A DNA stretch of 64,000 nt from the NCBI RefSeq assembly GCF_014217805.1, contig NZ_CP055156.1, forward strand, positions 5,834,585 to 5,898,584. The letters run 5' to 3'. Source of the DNA: Adhaeribacter swui (GTDB taxonomy: Bacteria; Bacteroidota; Bacteroidia; Cytophagales; Hymenobacteraceae). The translations under genes and the position numbers were made by a program. Within the stretch, counting starts at the first letter, position 1, and each line of letters opens with the position of its first letter. The notes beneath the pieces were generated by a model. It saw only the letters and a list, made by a program, of their open reading frames with translations, ran no database searches and was not told the origin of the DNA. This document shows, one piece after another, positions 25,890-34,356 of this stretch.

Positions 25890-27557
25890 TTACAAGGTGC
25901 GGCCATATACCAGCCAACTGTTTACCCGTTTACTTTTATCCAGCAGAAACGCTATTTTATTTTCAGGGTAAACCAGGTAATCGCCGGTAGCACCCGAAAA
26001 GCTATAGGCCGGATCGCCGTACTTATTTTTTAAATTTTCCAGCGAGGTACCTCGTTTTATTTTGCGGGCCGTAGGGTGATTGTAGTTTTCCTGAGTTAGG
26101 TGCACCAGGTAATGGCGGTTCGCATTTTGGATACCCAGTTGCAGGTAATCATTTTGCTCACTCCATTGAATAACCAGCGCGGGGTTTTTGTTTACGGCTA
26201 CGCGCGGAGTTTGGGCCGGCAAAGGTGCGCTAATAGGCTGGTTTCCTATTTTTTCTTTCATTCCAGACCGGGTGGTATGCAGCGCAGCTTCTTCCTGAAA
26301 CCAGCTCATGATCCAGGTAGTTAAACTACCGGCCAGCGATTCATTCATTCTACCAAATAGTTCCAGGTTATACTGCGCTTTATAGGCGCCTTTCTGCTGG
26401 GCTAGTTCAAAATCTTTTTTGGCTTTAACTAACTGGTTATCTTTATAATAAGCAATAGCCCGAACCGCATGAGCATTGCCCGTGATCGTGGCGGGTTTTA
26501 ACTCGTTTATAATGCCAATGGCCGCGGGTTGGTTGCCTTGCAACGAATAAATACAAGCCAGGTTAATGTACGCCGGCACATAGCTTGGATCAATTTCCCG
26601 CGACTTTTCGGCGTTGCGCCGCGCATCCGTTAATAAATCTTCTAACTGTTTATTATTGTAAGCATCGGGCATATCGCGGCGGGCAGATGCCAAACGGCTA
26701 TTGGCGTCTAACTCTACTGGGTATACAAAGCCAGGCTGCTCTTGCTTATTATAAATTTGCAAGGCCAGTTGCAGCTTGGCCGCCGCTAAATTATTGATGA
26801 TTTCCCGGCTCGGAAACTGGTTGGCCAGATAATCGAAACACTGGGCGGCCGGCCCAAACTCCTGAATCAAATAAAGAAACAAACCTGACTTAAACACCGC
26901 CACCATTTTAATGGCTTCTTTTTGCTTTTCGGCGTAAATGGCTTTACGTTCTTCTTTGGTAGGATATCCCTCCAGGTGGTTTGCCAGATTAAAATGTTGG
27001 TAAATTAAATCCAGTACCCGCGGAAAAACCCGAGCCGTAGCAAAACCGGATAATTCGCCGTAAAAGCAACCGTAAAAATCGGCCGCCGACTCAAACTGCC
27101 GGATGCTTTCTTTAGAAGTTGTGTTATTTGCAATGCCAAAAGTAAAATACCAATCGTGGTTTTTGTAATGATGCGCTAACTCGTGGCTAAGCAAAACGGC
27201 CAATGCATTCAGCGAATCCTGTTGTAATTTCCGGCATAAGTCGTATACTTCTTCGTCCAGTTGAATAACCGGTTGACTGCCCGGGCGGTATTGCGCTATT
27301 ACTTTATTTTTTTTAGAACTGCGGGCTACTATTTCCAGGCGGGGCTGCGGACGAGTATCGGCAAAAGCATACGTTAACCGGTCGAACACCTGGTGCGCTA
27401 CCTGGTACTTAGGCGATGCAACCGACAATAATTCCTGGCTATTGGCTTTTACTGCTATTACGGTAAAAAGCAAGCTAAAGCAAAGGCTCTTCCGGAAACC
27501 AGATAAATGACGATTTTTAAAAAAAAATAAATTTCGGGTATGTAACTGTATTTTCAT
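25890..27557 (-). CDS. Exported M48-type zinc metalloprotease with TPR region
   Basis: A 555-residue envelope protein. A basic N-terminus and hydrophobic stretch (SLCFSLLFTVIAVKANSQE) form a Sec signal. The gluzincin site is HELAHH (His125, Glu126, His129), with the third zinc ligand probably Glu156 in FESAADFYG, which is the M48 arrangement. Residues about 215-400 are TPR-like helices (SREIDPSYVPAYINLACIYS, QPAAIGIINELKP, AVRAIAYYKDNQLVKAKKDF). The C-terminal 90 residues form a beta-rich domain. The BepA-like combination of M48 and TPR suggests a periplasmic chaperone/protease for envelope proteins. It is divergent from the CHAT protease gene (227-base gap) and upstream of the ECF sigma pair. 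Confidence 0.83.
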   Translation of the reverse strand: MKIQLHTRNLFFFKNRHLSGFRKSLCFSLLFTVIAVKANSQELLSVASPKYQVAHQVFDRLTYAFADTRPQPRLEIVARSSKKNKVIAQYRPGSQPVIQLDEEVYDLCRKLQQDSLNALAVLLSHELAHHYKNHDWYFTFGIANNTTSKESIRQFESAADFYGCFYGELSGFATARVFPRVLDLIYQHFNLANHLEGYPTKEERKAIYAEKQKEAIKMVAVFKSGLFLYLIQEFGPAAQCFDYLANQFPSREIINNLAAAKLQLALQIYNKQEQPGFVYPVELDANSRLASARRDMPDAYNNKQLEDLLTDARRNAEKSREIDPSYVPAYINLACIYSLQGNQPAAIGIINELKPATITGNAHAVRAIAYYKDNQLVKAKKDFELAQQKGAYKAQYNLELFGRMNESLAGSLTTWIMSWFQEEAALHTTRSGMKEKIGNQPISAPLPAQTPRVAVNKNPALVIQWSEQNDYLQLGIQNANRHYLVHLTQENYNHPTARKIKRGTSLENLKNKYGDPAYSFSGATGDYLVYPENKIAFLLDKSKRVNSWLVYGRTL

Positions 27558-27784
27558 TTTTACCTAAGCTTCGTTCACCTACCATTTCTGTTTAAAGTTA
27601 AACCAGGCAAGATACTTTAAGTCCATGAACCTGCTTTTTTTCAAATAGCTAATTTAGCTTCAATGACTTACAATTTATGGTAAATTTTTTATTTTAAATA
27701 GGAATAAGCAGTTTAAATTATTACTTTTCTACTGGTATATTCAAATTTGGCAAGTATTTAAACTACTACCCGGTATTTACCCCG

Positions 27785-30700
27785 ATGAAGTTTTTTTTAG
27801 CAGGTTTCTTTCTTTTGTGTGGCATTACATTACAGACTGTTTGGGCGCAAAAACTGCCATCACAAACCGAAATAAACACGGCCCGCCAGTATTACCAGCA
27901 AGCCGAGGCCTTCGAACAAAAAGGAAACTACAGCGCCTCAGTCCCACTTTTTAATCAGGCATCTGTTTTATTTCAGAAAAATAAAAAATGGGCCGAAAAA
28001 ATAGATTGCGACAATAAGCTTTCGCGGAGTTTATATTTGGTTGGTAAATACCCCGAAGCCTTAGAAAAAGCCAACCAAACATTAAAAGAGATATTTACTA
28101 AACAACCTATTGATTCCAGCAAGGCCATTTCCACGTATATTACGTTGGGCCATGTGCATTTAATAAAAGCCGAGTACCCGCAAGCCTTAAATTACCAGCA
28201 AAAGGCTTTGCTCTTGCGGATAGCCACTCTGGGGCAGCTCCATCCGGATGTAGCCGATTCTTATAATTTAATCGGTAACATTTACTTCGGGCAGGGCGAA
28301 TACCCCAAAGCGTTAGAATACCACCAGAAATCGTTAAAAGTTAGGCGCGCTACTTTAAACGAAACACACCTAGGAATAGGTAATTCGTATTATTATATCG
28401 GCAACGTTTATTTTATAACGGGTCAGTACGATAAAGGTCTGGAATACCATTTAAAAGGATTACAGATCCGGAAAGCTGCCCTGGGCGAAATCCATCTGGA
28501 TGTAGGTAATTCTTTAAACAGCATCGGCAACAACTACCATTATAAAGGCGAGTACGATAAAGCCCTGGAGTATCACCAGAAGGCCTTGCACATCCGGCGT
28601 ACTTTATTCGGTGAAAACCACCCGAGTGTTGCCGGTTCTTACAACAATATTGGCAACGTGTACCACCTTACCGGGGAGTTTGACAAAGCCTTGGAATACC
28701 ACCAAAAAGGATTGCAAATCCGGCTAGTGGTTTTTGGCGAACAACACCTGGACGTAGCCGACTCTTACCACGTTTTCGGCAATTTATACAGCGAAAAAGG
28801 CGACTACGATAAAGCGTTAGAATATTACCAGAAATCGTTGCAAATCAGAAGTTCCATTTTACCGGAAATGCATCCCGGCAGGGCCAGTTCGCACCAAACC
28901 ATCGGGAGCATTTACCTGATTAAAGGAGAATCCAGCAAAGCTTTAGAATACTACCAGAAAGCCCTGCAAATCCGGCGGGTGGCCCTGGGCGAATCGCACC
29001 CGCACGTGGCCACTTCTTACAACGATATAGGCAATGTTTTTGAATTAAGAAAAGATTACAAAACAGCTTTAGAATACCACCTGAAAGCCCTGCAAATAAA
29101 ATGTTCTGGGTTGGGCGAAAAACATCCCAAAGTAGCCGATGCTTACTATAATTTAGGCAACGTATACTTAATGCAAGGTGATTATGAAACAGCCTTGGAT
29201 TACCATCAAATGGCCCTTTTAATCCGGCGTTCGGTATTTGGCGAAAACCACCCCAGCATTGGCGAATCATACACGCAACACGGTATTTTATACCTGGCCA
29301 AAAAAGATTATGCCAAAGCCGCGGCTTACCACAACCAGGCTTTACACCACTTTTTAAAAATTTTTGGCACATCGCATCCCAGCGTAGCCGATTCTTACAA
29401 CCAATTAGGAAAAGTATATGCCCAGCAAGGACAGTTGCGAAAAGCATTGCAATTGTATCAGCAAGCTATTATCGCGAACGTACCCGCCTTTCAGGATACC
29501 CTGGTTGCTCGCAATCCTATTCTGGCGGGGCAAACTAAACCATATTTAACTTCTAAAACCTTGCTTGTTTCGTTACGAACCAAGGCCAAAGTGCTGGAAA
29601 CCTCGTTTAATCAATCGCACGATACTACCGACCTGCTAGTAGCTTACCAAACTGCCTGCCTCACCGATTCTTTAGCCAACAAAATTCAGCGAAACCAGGA
29701 AAGTGAAAGCGATAAGGTGGCCTTTAACGCCAGCACCGTAGAGCTTTACCAACAAGCTTTGCCTTTATGTTTAAAATTGTATAACCTAACCCGACAACAA
29801 ACTTATCTGGATAAAGCTTTTTACTTTGCGGAACGCGGAAAATCCAGCGTGTTACTTTCTTCTTTGCTGGAGTCTAAAGCAAAAATTTTTGCGGGCATTC
29901 CCGATTCGTTGTTACAACAAGATCAAAACTTACGCAGCCAGCTAGCCCAGTATACCCAACACTTAGCTAAAGAATTAAACAAAGGCACGGAAGCAGACAG
30001 CGCAAAACTAATAAGCTACCAAAACCAATTATTTAATGCGCACCGCCAAAAAGAAAAACTGGTAAACCAATTCGAAGAATTTTATCCCCGGTACTACGAT
30101 TTAAAGTACCAGGCCGCGGTAGTTTCGCCGCAGCAGTTGCAGGAAAAACTAACTGACCGGACGGTAGTGCTGGAGTATGCCCTGAGCCCAGATGCGCTGC
30201 AGGTATTTATGTTGGGCAATCACTTTTTTGAGGTAAAATCCATCCCCATCGACAGTCTTTTTGAACGACAACTAGATGCTTTCCGGGATGCCATTGTTTT
30301 AAAAGACGCCGATCTGTACCGGCAAGTAGCTTATAAACTGTACCGGATATTAATACCTTCGTCTATTCCGGCCAATACAAAATCTTTAATTATTATACCG
30401 GACGGGAAATTAAATTTATTTCCGTTTGAAGCGCTACTCACCCAAGCCGGCAAAGTGAAACTTAATAGATCGGGGGCTTACTTGCTGCATAAATACAACG
30501 TAAGTTATGCGTATTCGGGGCGCTTGCTTTACGAACGGTTAATGCAAACCAAAGAAACTACCGCGAAGCATTTGTTAGCCTTGGCGCCAGTATTTGCAGA
30601 TTCAATGTTGAGCCATTCCGCAGCTACCAGCAAAATTAAATTGGGAAGCAAGCAACACTACGCGCTTCATCAGGAAATTACCCGAATCGGCACCCAAATA

Positions 30701-31285
30701 GCAGAAGAGCAACCTATTATGCCGCTGCTGGCTTCGGAAGGCGAGGTCGAAACTATTGGGCAATTGTTCCGGGCCAAAGGAGCCAGGGCGCAAGTATACT
30801 TGTACCAAAAAGCCACCGAAGATCATTTAAAAAGTCCGGATATTAGCCAGTATAATTACCTGCACCTGGCCACCCACGGCTTCGTGAACCAAACCTTTCC
30901 GGAATTATCTGGTCTAATGCTGGCTCAAAACAACCCTGGTCCGGAAGATGGCATTTTGTATACCGGCGAAATTTATAATTTACATTTAAATGCCGATTTA
31001 GTAACCCTTTCGGCTTGTGAAACCGGATTAGGGAAATTAGCGCAAGGCGAAGGCGTTATTGGCCTAAGCCGGGCTTTATTGTTTGCGGGCGCCAAAAACA
31101 TCGTTGTTTCTTTATGGAAAGTGTCCGACGAATCTACGGCTAACTTAATGAAATACTTTTACCAGGCCCTTTTAGCCGGCAAGGATAAAGCCACTGCTTT
31201 ACAAATTGCAAAACGCAAACTGATAAACCATAGCTCCTACCGCTCGCCTTTTTACTGGGCTCCTTTTATTTTAATCGGGAAATAG
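27785..31285 (+). CDS. Exported TPR-CHAT caspase-like protease
   Basis: A 1166-residue protein. Residues 1-21 are a Sec signal (FFLAGFFLLCGITLQTVWAQ). Residues about 30-570 are TPRs, with ten 42-residue units of the TPR_12 kind (core EYxKALEYHQKALxIRRxxxGExHP) plus a partial eleventh. A helical linker of about 200 residues follows. The C-terminal CHAT domain (about 800-1166) has the caspase-type dyad: LHLATHGF with His1031 and TLSACETGLGKLAQGEG with Cys1078, then LSRALLFAGAKNIVVSLWKV. CHAT proteins are caspase-relative peptidases; cytosolic ones cleave gasdermins or act in type III-E CRISPR. The signal peptide here points to the periplasm instead. Substrate unknown. Divergent from the M48-type gene. 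Confidence 0.9.
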   Translation: MKFFLAGFFLLCGITLQTVWAQKLPSQTEINTARQYYQQAEAFEQKGNYSASVPLFNQASVLFQKNKKWAEKIDCDNKLSRSLYLVGKYPEALEKANQTLKEIFTKQPIDSSKAISTYITLGHVHLIKAEYPQALNYQQKALLLRIATLGQLHPDVADSYNLIGNIYFGQGEYPKALEYHQKSLKVRRATLNETHLGIGNSYYYIGNVYFITGQYDKGLEYHLKGLQIRKAALGEIHLDVGNSLNSIGNNYHYKGEYDKALEYHQKALHIRRTLFGENHPSVAGSYNNIGNVYHLTGEFDKALEYHQKGLQIRLVVFGEQHLDVADSYHVFGNLYSEKGDYDKALEYYQKSLQIRSSILPEMHPGRASSHQTIGSIYLIKGESSKALEYYQKALQIRRVALGESHPHVATSYNDIGNVFELRKDYKTALEYHLKALQIKCSGLGEKHPKVADAYYNLGNVYLMQGDYETALDYHQMALLIRRSVFGENHPSIGESYTQHGILYLAKKDYAKAAAYHNQALHHFLKIFGTSHPSVADSYNQLGKVYAQQGQLRKALQLYQQAIIANVPAFQDTLVARNPILAGQTKPYLTSKTLLVSLRTKAKVLETSFNQSHDTTDLLVAYQTACLTDSLANKIQRNQESESDKVAFNASTVELYQQALPLCLKLYNLTRQQTYLDKAFYFAERGKSSVLLSSLLESKAKIFAGIPDSLLQQDQNLRSQLAQYTQHLAKELNKGTEADSAKLISYQNQLFNAHRQKEKLVNQFEEFYPRYYDLKYQAAVVSPQQLQEKLTDRTVVLEYALSPDALQVFMLGNHFFEVKSIPIDSLFERQLDAFRDAIVLKDADLYRQVAYKLYRILIPSSIPANTKSLIIIPDGKLNLFPFEALLTQAGKVKLNRSGAYLLHKYNVSYAYSGRLLYERLMQTKETTAKHLLALAPVFADSMLSHSAATSKIKLGSKQHYALHQEITRIGTQIAEEQPIMPLLASEGEVETIGQLFRAKGARAQVYLYQKATEDHLKSPDISQYNYLHLATHGFVNQTFPELSGLMLAQNNPGPEDGILYTGEIYNLHLNADLVTLSACETGLGKLAQGEGVIGLSRALLFAGAKNIVVSLWKVSDESTANLMKYFYQALLAGKDKATALQIAKRKLINHSSYRSPFYWAPFILIGK
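28150..29470 (+). repeat. Tandem 126-bp coding repeats (TPR array)
   Basis: The CHAT gene contains about ten in-frame units of 126 bases, each encoding a 42-residue TPR. The consensus KALEYHQKALQIRR recurs with limited drift. Such arrays vary in copy number by recombination between units. Confidence 0.85.
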
Positions 31286-31654
31286 CAAAAATTATTTTAT
31301 CTATCTAACCTGCAACATCGCTGTGATTTTTTAAAATTTTTAAAATTTACTTGGGCCAGATTAATTAAGCTACCTCGTATTTTAATTTTTTTCGAAAAGT
31401 GTCGCCGTTGGAAATATTCTCACCACAATACTTCTGGCACAATACCTAGCTAATGCTTTTCATGACAAACTTTACAAAGCTAAACAACTTATAATCTGGC
31501 CGTTATTTAAATAACAAGATACCAGCTTCTGATATAATCAAATTGTTTCTTGCCTTGTTGCCTCTCTGTTTAAATAAATCTTTCATGGGTTTACAAATCT
31601 CGCTACATTCAAGTTTTAGTTCGGCTTCTCACCAAATTTTTAAATTTTAAAATA
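31286..31654. other. Intergenic region
   Basis: It lies between the CHAT and S15 hydrolase genes, both plus strand. Two TTTTTAAAATTTTTAAA-like blocks occur (near 31327 and 31636), the second just before the next start codon. No hairpin terminator or promoter consensus was found. Confidence 0.35.
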
Positions 31655-33568
31655 ATGCGATTAAAGCTACTCTTCCTCTTCGTGATCGGCGTACTGATTA
31701 CTGTAAATGCGCAGGCTCAAACCCCGGCAGTGAAGCTTACCGCCGAGCAAAAACAAGATAGTTTGTACCTGGTGCAAAACTACCAATGGCGCAAAGAAAT
31801 GATACCCATGCGCGACGGAGTAAAATTATACACCGAAATACTGGTACCCAATAATGCCGGGCCGAAGCAGCAATATCCTTTTTTAATGATCCGGACGCCG
31901 TATAATGCTACGCGCTTGTACAGCCGGGTTTATACCGCGCCTAGTTTTGCCCGCCTGCTGCGCGAAGGTTTTATTTTGGTAGAACAAGATGTCCGCGGCC
32001 GCTGGCGCTCCACGGGCAAATTCGACCACGAACGTCCCCTGGTAGCTAACGCCGAAAAGAAGAAACAAAAACAACCCGACGAAGCCACCGATACGTACGA
32101 CGCGATTGACTGGCTGCTGAAAAATATAAAAGGCAATAACGGCAAAGTGGGCATTCACGGTGTATCATATCCGGGGTTTTATGCCACGGCCGCGGCTATC
32201 AGCAATCATCCGGCATTAAAAGCGGTATCGCCGCAGGCGCCGGTAACGGATTGGTTTATCGGTGACGATGTGCACCACAAAGGCGCTTTTTTCTGGATGG
32301 ATTTTTTTGATTTTCTGCCGCGCTTTAACCAAGACACACCCGACAAACCTGCCACCCGTACCTTTGGCGTAACCAATAGTAAAAACCGGAACAATTACGA
32401 TTATTTTTTAAATACCATTCAAACGCCCAAGCGCGCCAATACTGAATTTTTTAAAGACAGCATTCCGTTCTGGAACGATATACTGGCCCACCCAGATTAC
32501 GACAGTTACTGGCAAAGCCGCAATCCGCTTTCGCACGCGAAGAACTTAAAACCTACATTGCTAACCGTAGGCGGCTGGTACGATGCCGAAGATTTATACG
32601 GGGCTTTGGAAACCTACGAGAAACTGGAAAAACAAAACCCGCGGGCAGATAACAAATTAGTAATGGGTCCGTGGTGTCACGGTTGCTGGTGGTCCGAAGC
32701 AAGTTCGTTAGGCGATATTTCGTTTGGAGCGCCTACCGGCCAATTTTATCTGGATAGCTTGTTTCTACCTTTCATGAATTACCATTTAAAAAACCAAGGC
32801 AATGCGCCTGAACTTGCCGAAGCCACTATTTTCCAGACCGGTACCAATCAATGGCGCAAATTTGCTAACTGGCCGCCAGCTAACCTGCAAGAACGTAGCC
32901 AGTATTTATTACCAAACAACCAACTAGGCTTCTCCGCTCCTACCGTTACCAATGCCTTCGCCGAATACGTTTCGGACCCGGCCAAACCCGTACCTTATCA
33001 AGGCCCCGTACACCGGACCCGCACCCGCGAATACATGCTCGATGATCAACGGTTTGCCGCTACCCGGCCCGATGTATTAACGTTTACCTCCGAGCCACTT
33101 TCCAGCGATTTAACTTTAGCGGGTCCCATTTTAGCCGATTTGCGCGTGAGCCTGAGTACCACCGATGCCGATTTCGTGGTAAAATTGATTGATGTGTACC
33201 CGGAAGATACCCCTGATTCGGTGGCGGCTCCAGACCGCACGGTTAACATGAGTGGCTACCAGCAACTGGTGCGCGCCGAAATTATGCGGGGCAAATACCG
33301 GAACAGTTTCGAAAAACCAACGGCCTTTCAGCCCAACACTGTTACACCAGTTAAATATGAAATCCCGGATTTGCTGCATACTTTTAAAAAAGGCCACAAA
33401 GTGATGGTGCAGATTCAAAGTTCCTGGTTCCCACTCTCGGACCGCAATCCGCAGCAGTTTATGAACATCTACGAAGCCGAACCCAAAGATTACCTTAAAT
33501 CCACCATCCGGGTATACCACGATGCCCAAAATGCCTCGCGTTTACAAGTAAAGGTGCTGGAAAAGTAA
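31655..33568 (+). CDS. Exported X-Pro dipeptidyl-peptidase S15 / CocE-type hydrolase
   Basis: A 637-residue secreted alpha/beta hydrolase. Residues 1-22 are a Sec signal (LFLFVIGVLITVNAQAQ). The catalytic core shows RTPYNATRLY, EQDVRGRWRSTGKF, the nucleophile elbow GIHGVSYPGFYA (Ser171), GGWYDAEDLYG (acid) and GPWCHGCWW (base His). The C-terminal 230 residues form the jelly-roll domain typical of the family (LTFTSEPLSSDLTLAGPI ... DFVVKLIDVYPED ... YQQLVRAEIMRGKYR). Family members cleave X-Pro dipeptides or glutaryl/cocaine-type esters and amides, so the exact substrate is open. Standard length, no operon partner. Confidence 0.92.
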   Translation: MRLKLLFLFVIGVLITVNAQAQTPAVKLTAEQKQDSLYLVQNYQWRKEMIPMRDGVKLYTEILVPNNAGPKQQYPFLMIRTPYNATRLYSRVYTAPSFARLLREGFILVEQDVRGRWRSTGKFDHERPLVANAEKKKQKQPDEATDTYDAIDWLLKNIKGNNGKVGIHGVSYPGFYATAAAISNHPALKAVSPQAPVTDWFIGDDVHHKGAFFWMDFFDFLPRFNQDTPDKPATRTFGVTNSKNRNNYDYFLNTIQTPKRANTEFFKDSIPFWNDILAHPDYDSYWQSRNPLSHAKNLKPTLLTVGGWYDAEDLYGALETYEKLEKQNPRADNKLVMGPWCHGCWWSEASSLGDISFGAPTGQFYLDSLFLPFMNYHLKNQGNAPELAEATIFQTGTNQWRKFANWPPANLQERSQYLLPNNQLGFSAPTVTNAFAEYVSDPAKPVPYQGPVHRTRTREYMLDDQRFAATRPDVLTFTSEPLSSDLTLAGPILADLRVSLSTTDADFVVKLIDVYPEDTPDSVAAPDRTVNMSGYQQLVRAEIMRGKYRNSFEKPTAFQPNTVTPVKYEIPDLLHTFKKGHKVMVQIQSSWFPLSDRNPQQFMNIYEAEPKDYLKSTIRVYHDAQNASRLQVKVLEK

Positions 33569-33694
33569 ATTTTTTAAAAATGCTGTTTTTGCAGAGGCGG
33601 TATTTTTATATAATGATTTTAAACAGATTGAACTCTAGATCATGTACGGTGGAAGCAAGTTTTTTCTTTGGAGCCTTTTCAAGTCTCCAGGCTG

Positions 33695-33840
33695 TGGTGC
33701 TATCTAACTGGCTAACTACAAGATTTTGCCTCGTGGCCGGCGGGCCTCATTTGGCTCTTTCGGACGGTCTAAGCTTCCTTTGCTCGTGCCTCGCAATGCT
33801 GCGCACCGGAACCTTAGAAGGTCCTCAACAGCCAAACTGG
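33695..33840 (+). repeat. Dispersed non-coding repeat, copy A
   Basis: GC-richer than its surroundings. TGGTGCTATCTAACTGGC through TTGCCTCGTGG and CGGCGGGCCTC to AGCCAAACTGG matches the reverse complement of 34051-34231, in the same order. Copy A lacks about 35 bases present in copy B. The open frame here (33580-33849) is low-confidence and not called a gene. Confidence 0.7.
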
Positions 33841-34050
33841 GGTCAGTAGCGCTTAGCTTTGGTTTTTACTTTTTAAAATATTATTAAATTGTATGAAGCC
33901 ACATTTATTAAATATGTTAAGAGAGGGAAGCGGAATAAGGAAGTTTAATTCCATTAACTCTTGTAATTTTTAGCCGCCAATTAAACCCATTTTTCTTATT
34001 CTTAATTATACAAGACTTGGAAGAAAAGCAGCGACTACAAGCAAAAATAC

Positions 34051-34231
34051 CAGTTTGGCTCAAGTGCACCTGCTAGGATTTCGGTTTTGCGCAGCAAAAT
34101 TCAGCAAACGGAGTTGAGGAAACAGAATAGCGGCATCTCCTCCCCTGTTTTAGCTTGCCTTTAGGTGGAGGGGTAAACGAGGCCCGCCGACCACGAGGCA
34201 AATCTTTTAACTTGCTAGTTAGATAGCACCA
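34051..34231 (-). repeat. Dispersed non-coding repeat, copy B (inverted relative to A)
   Basis: The reverse complement aligns with copy A over TGGTGCTATCTAACT, TTGCCTCGTGG, CGGCGGGCCTC, TGCTGCGCA and GAGCCAAACTGG. Its middle part (34132-34183, GTTTTAGCTTGCCTTTAGG) also matches copy C at 59711-59763. Together A and B make a long imperfect inverted repeat between the S15 and S8/S53-like genes. Confidence 0.7.
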
Positions 34232-34299
34232 AAACATGAAGGCGGGAAGCAACCTTAAAGAAGATAAATTGTTGCTGCCGGAATAAAAATTTAAAATAA

Positions 34300-34345
34300 A
34301 GCCACCTGGCTCCCGAACAATAAAGGAAGCAGGTGGCTATTTAAA
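34300..34345 (-). terminator. Terminator after the S8/S53-like protease gene
   Basis: AGCCACCTG (34300-34308) pairs with CAGGTGGCT (34330-34338), and AT-rich sequence flanks the stem on both sides. It lies 12-57 bases beyond the stop codon of the minus-strand gene. Confidence 0.7.
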
Positions 34346-34356
34346 TTTTTAAAAAT

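Noticed and set aside
25609-25917. Minus-strand frame overlapping the M48-type gene end
   Set aside because: Cys/Phe-rich composition and overlap with the real gene in another frame.
28920-29447. Minus-strand frame of 175 codons inside the CHAT gene
   Set aside because: It is antisense to the TPR array; the repeats create a long stop-free shadow with repetitive, Trp/Cys/Gly-rich composition unlike a protein.
28150-29470. CRISPR-like array
   Set aside because: The repeat is a 126-bp in-frame coding unit without alternating spacers.
33580-33849. Plus-strand frame of 89 codons
   Set aside because: It crosses repeat copy A, and copy B does not preserve the reading frame because of the roughly 35-base gap, so it is not under coding selection as far as can be seen.
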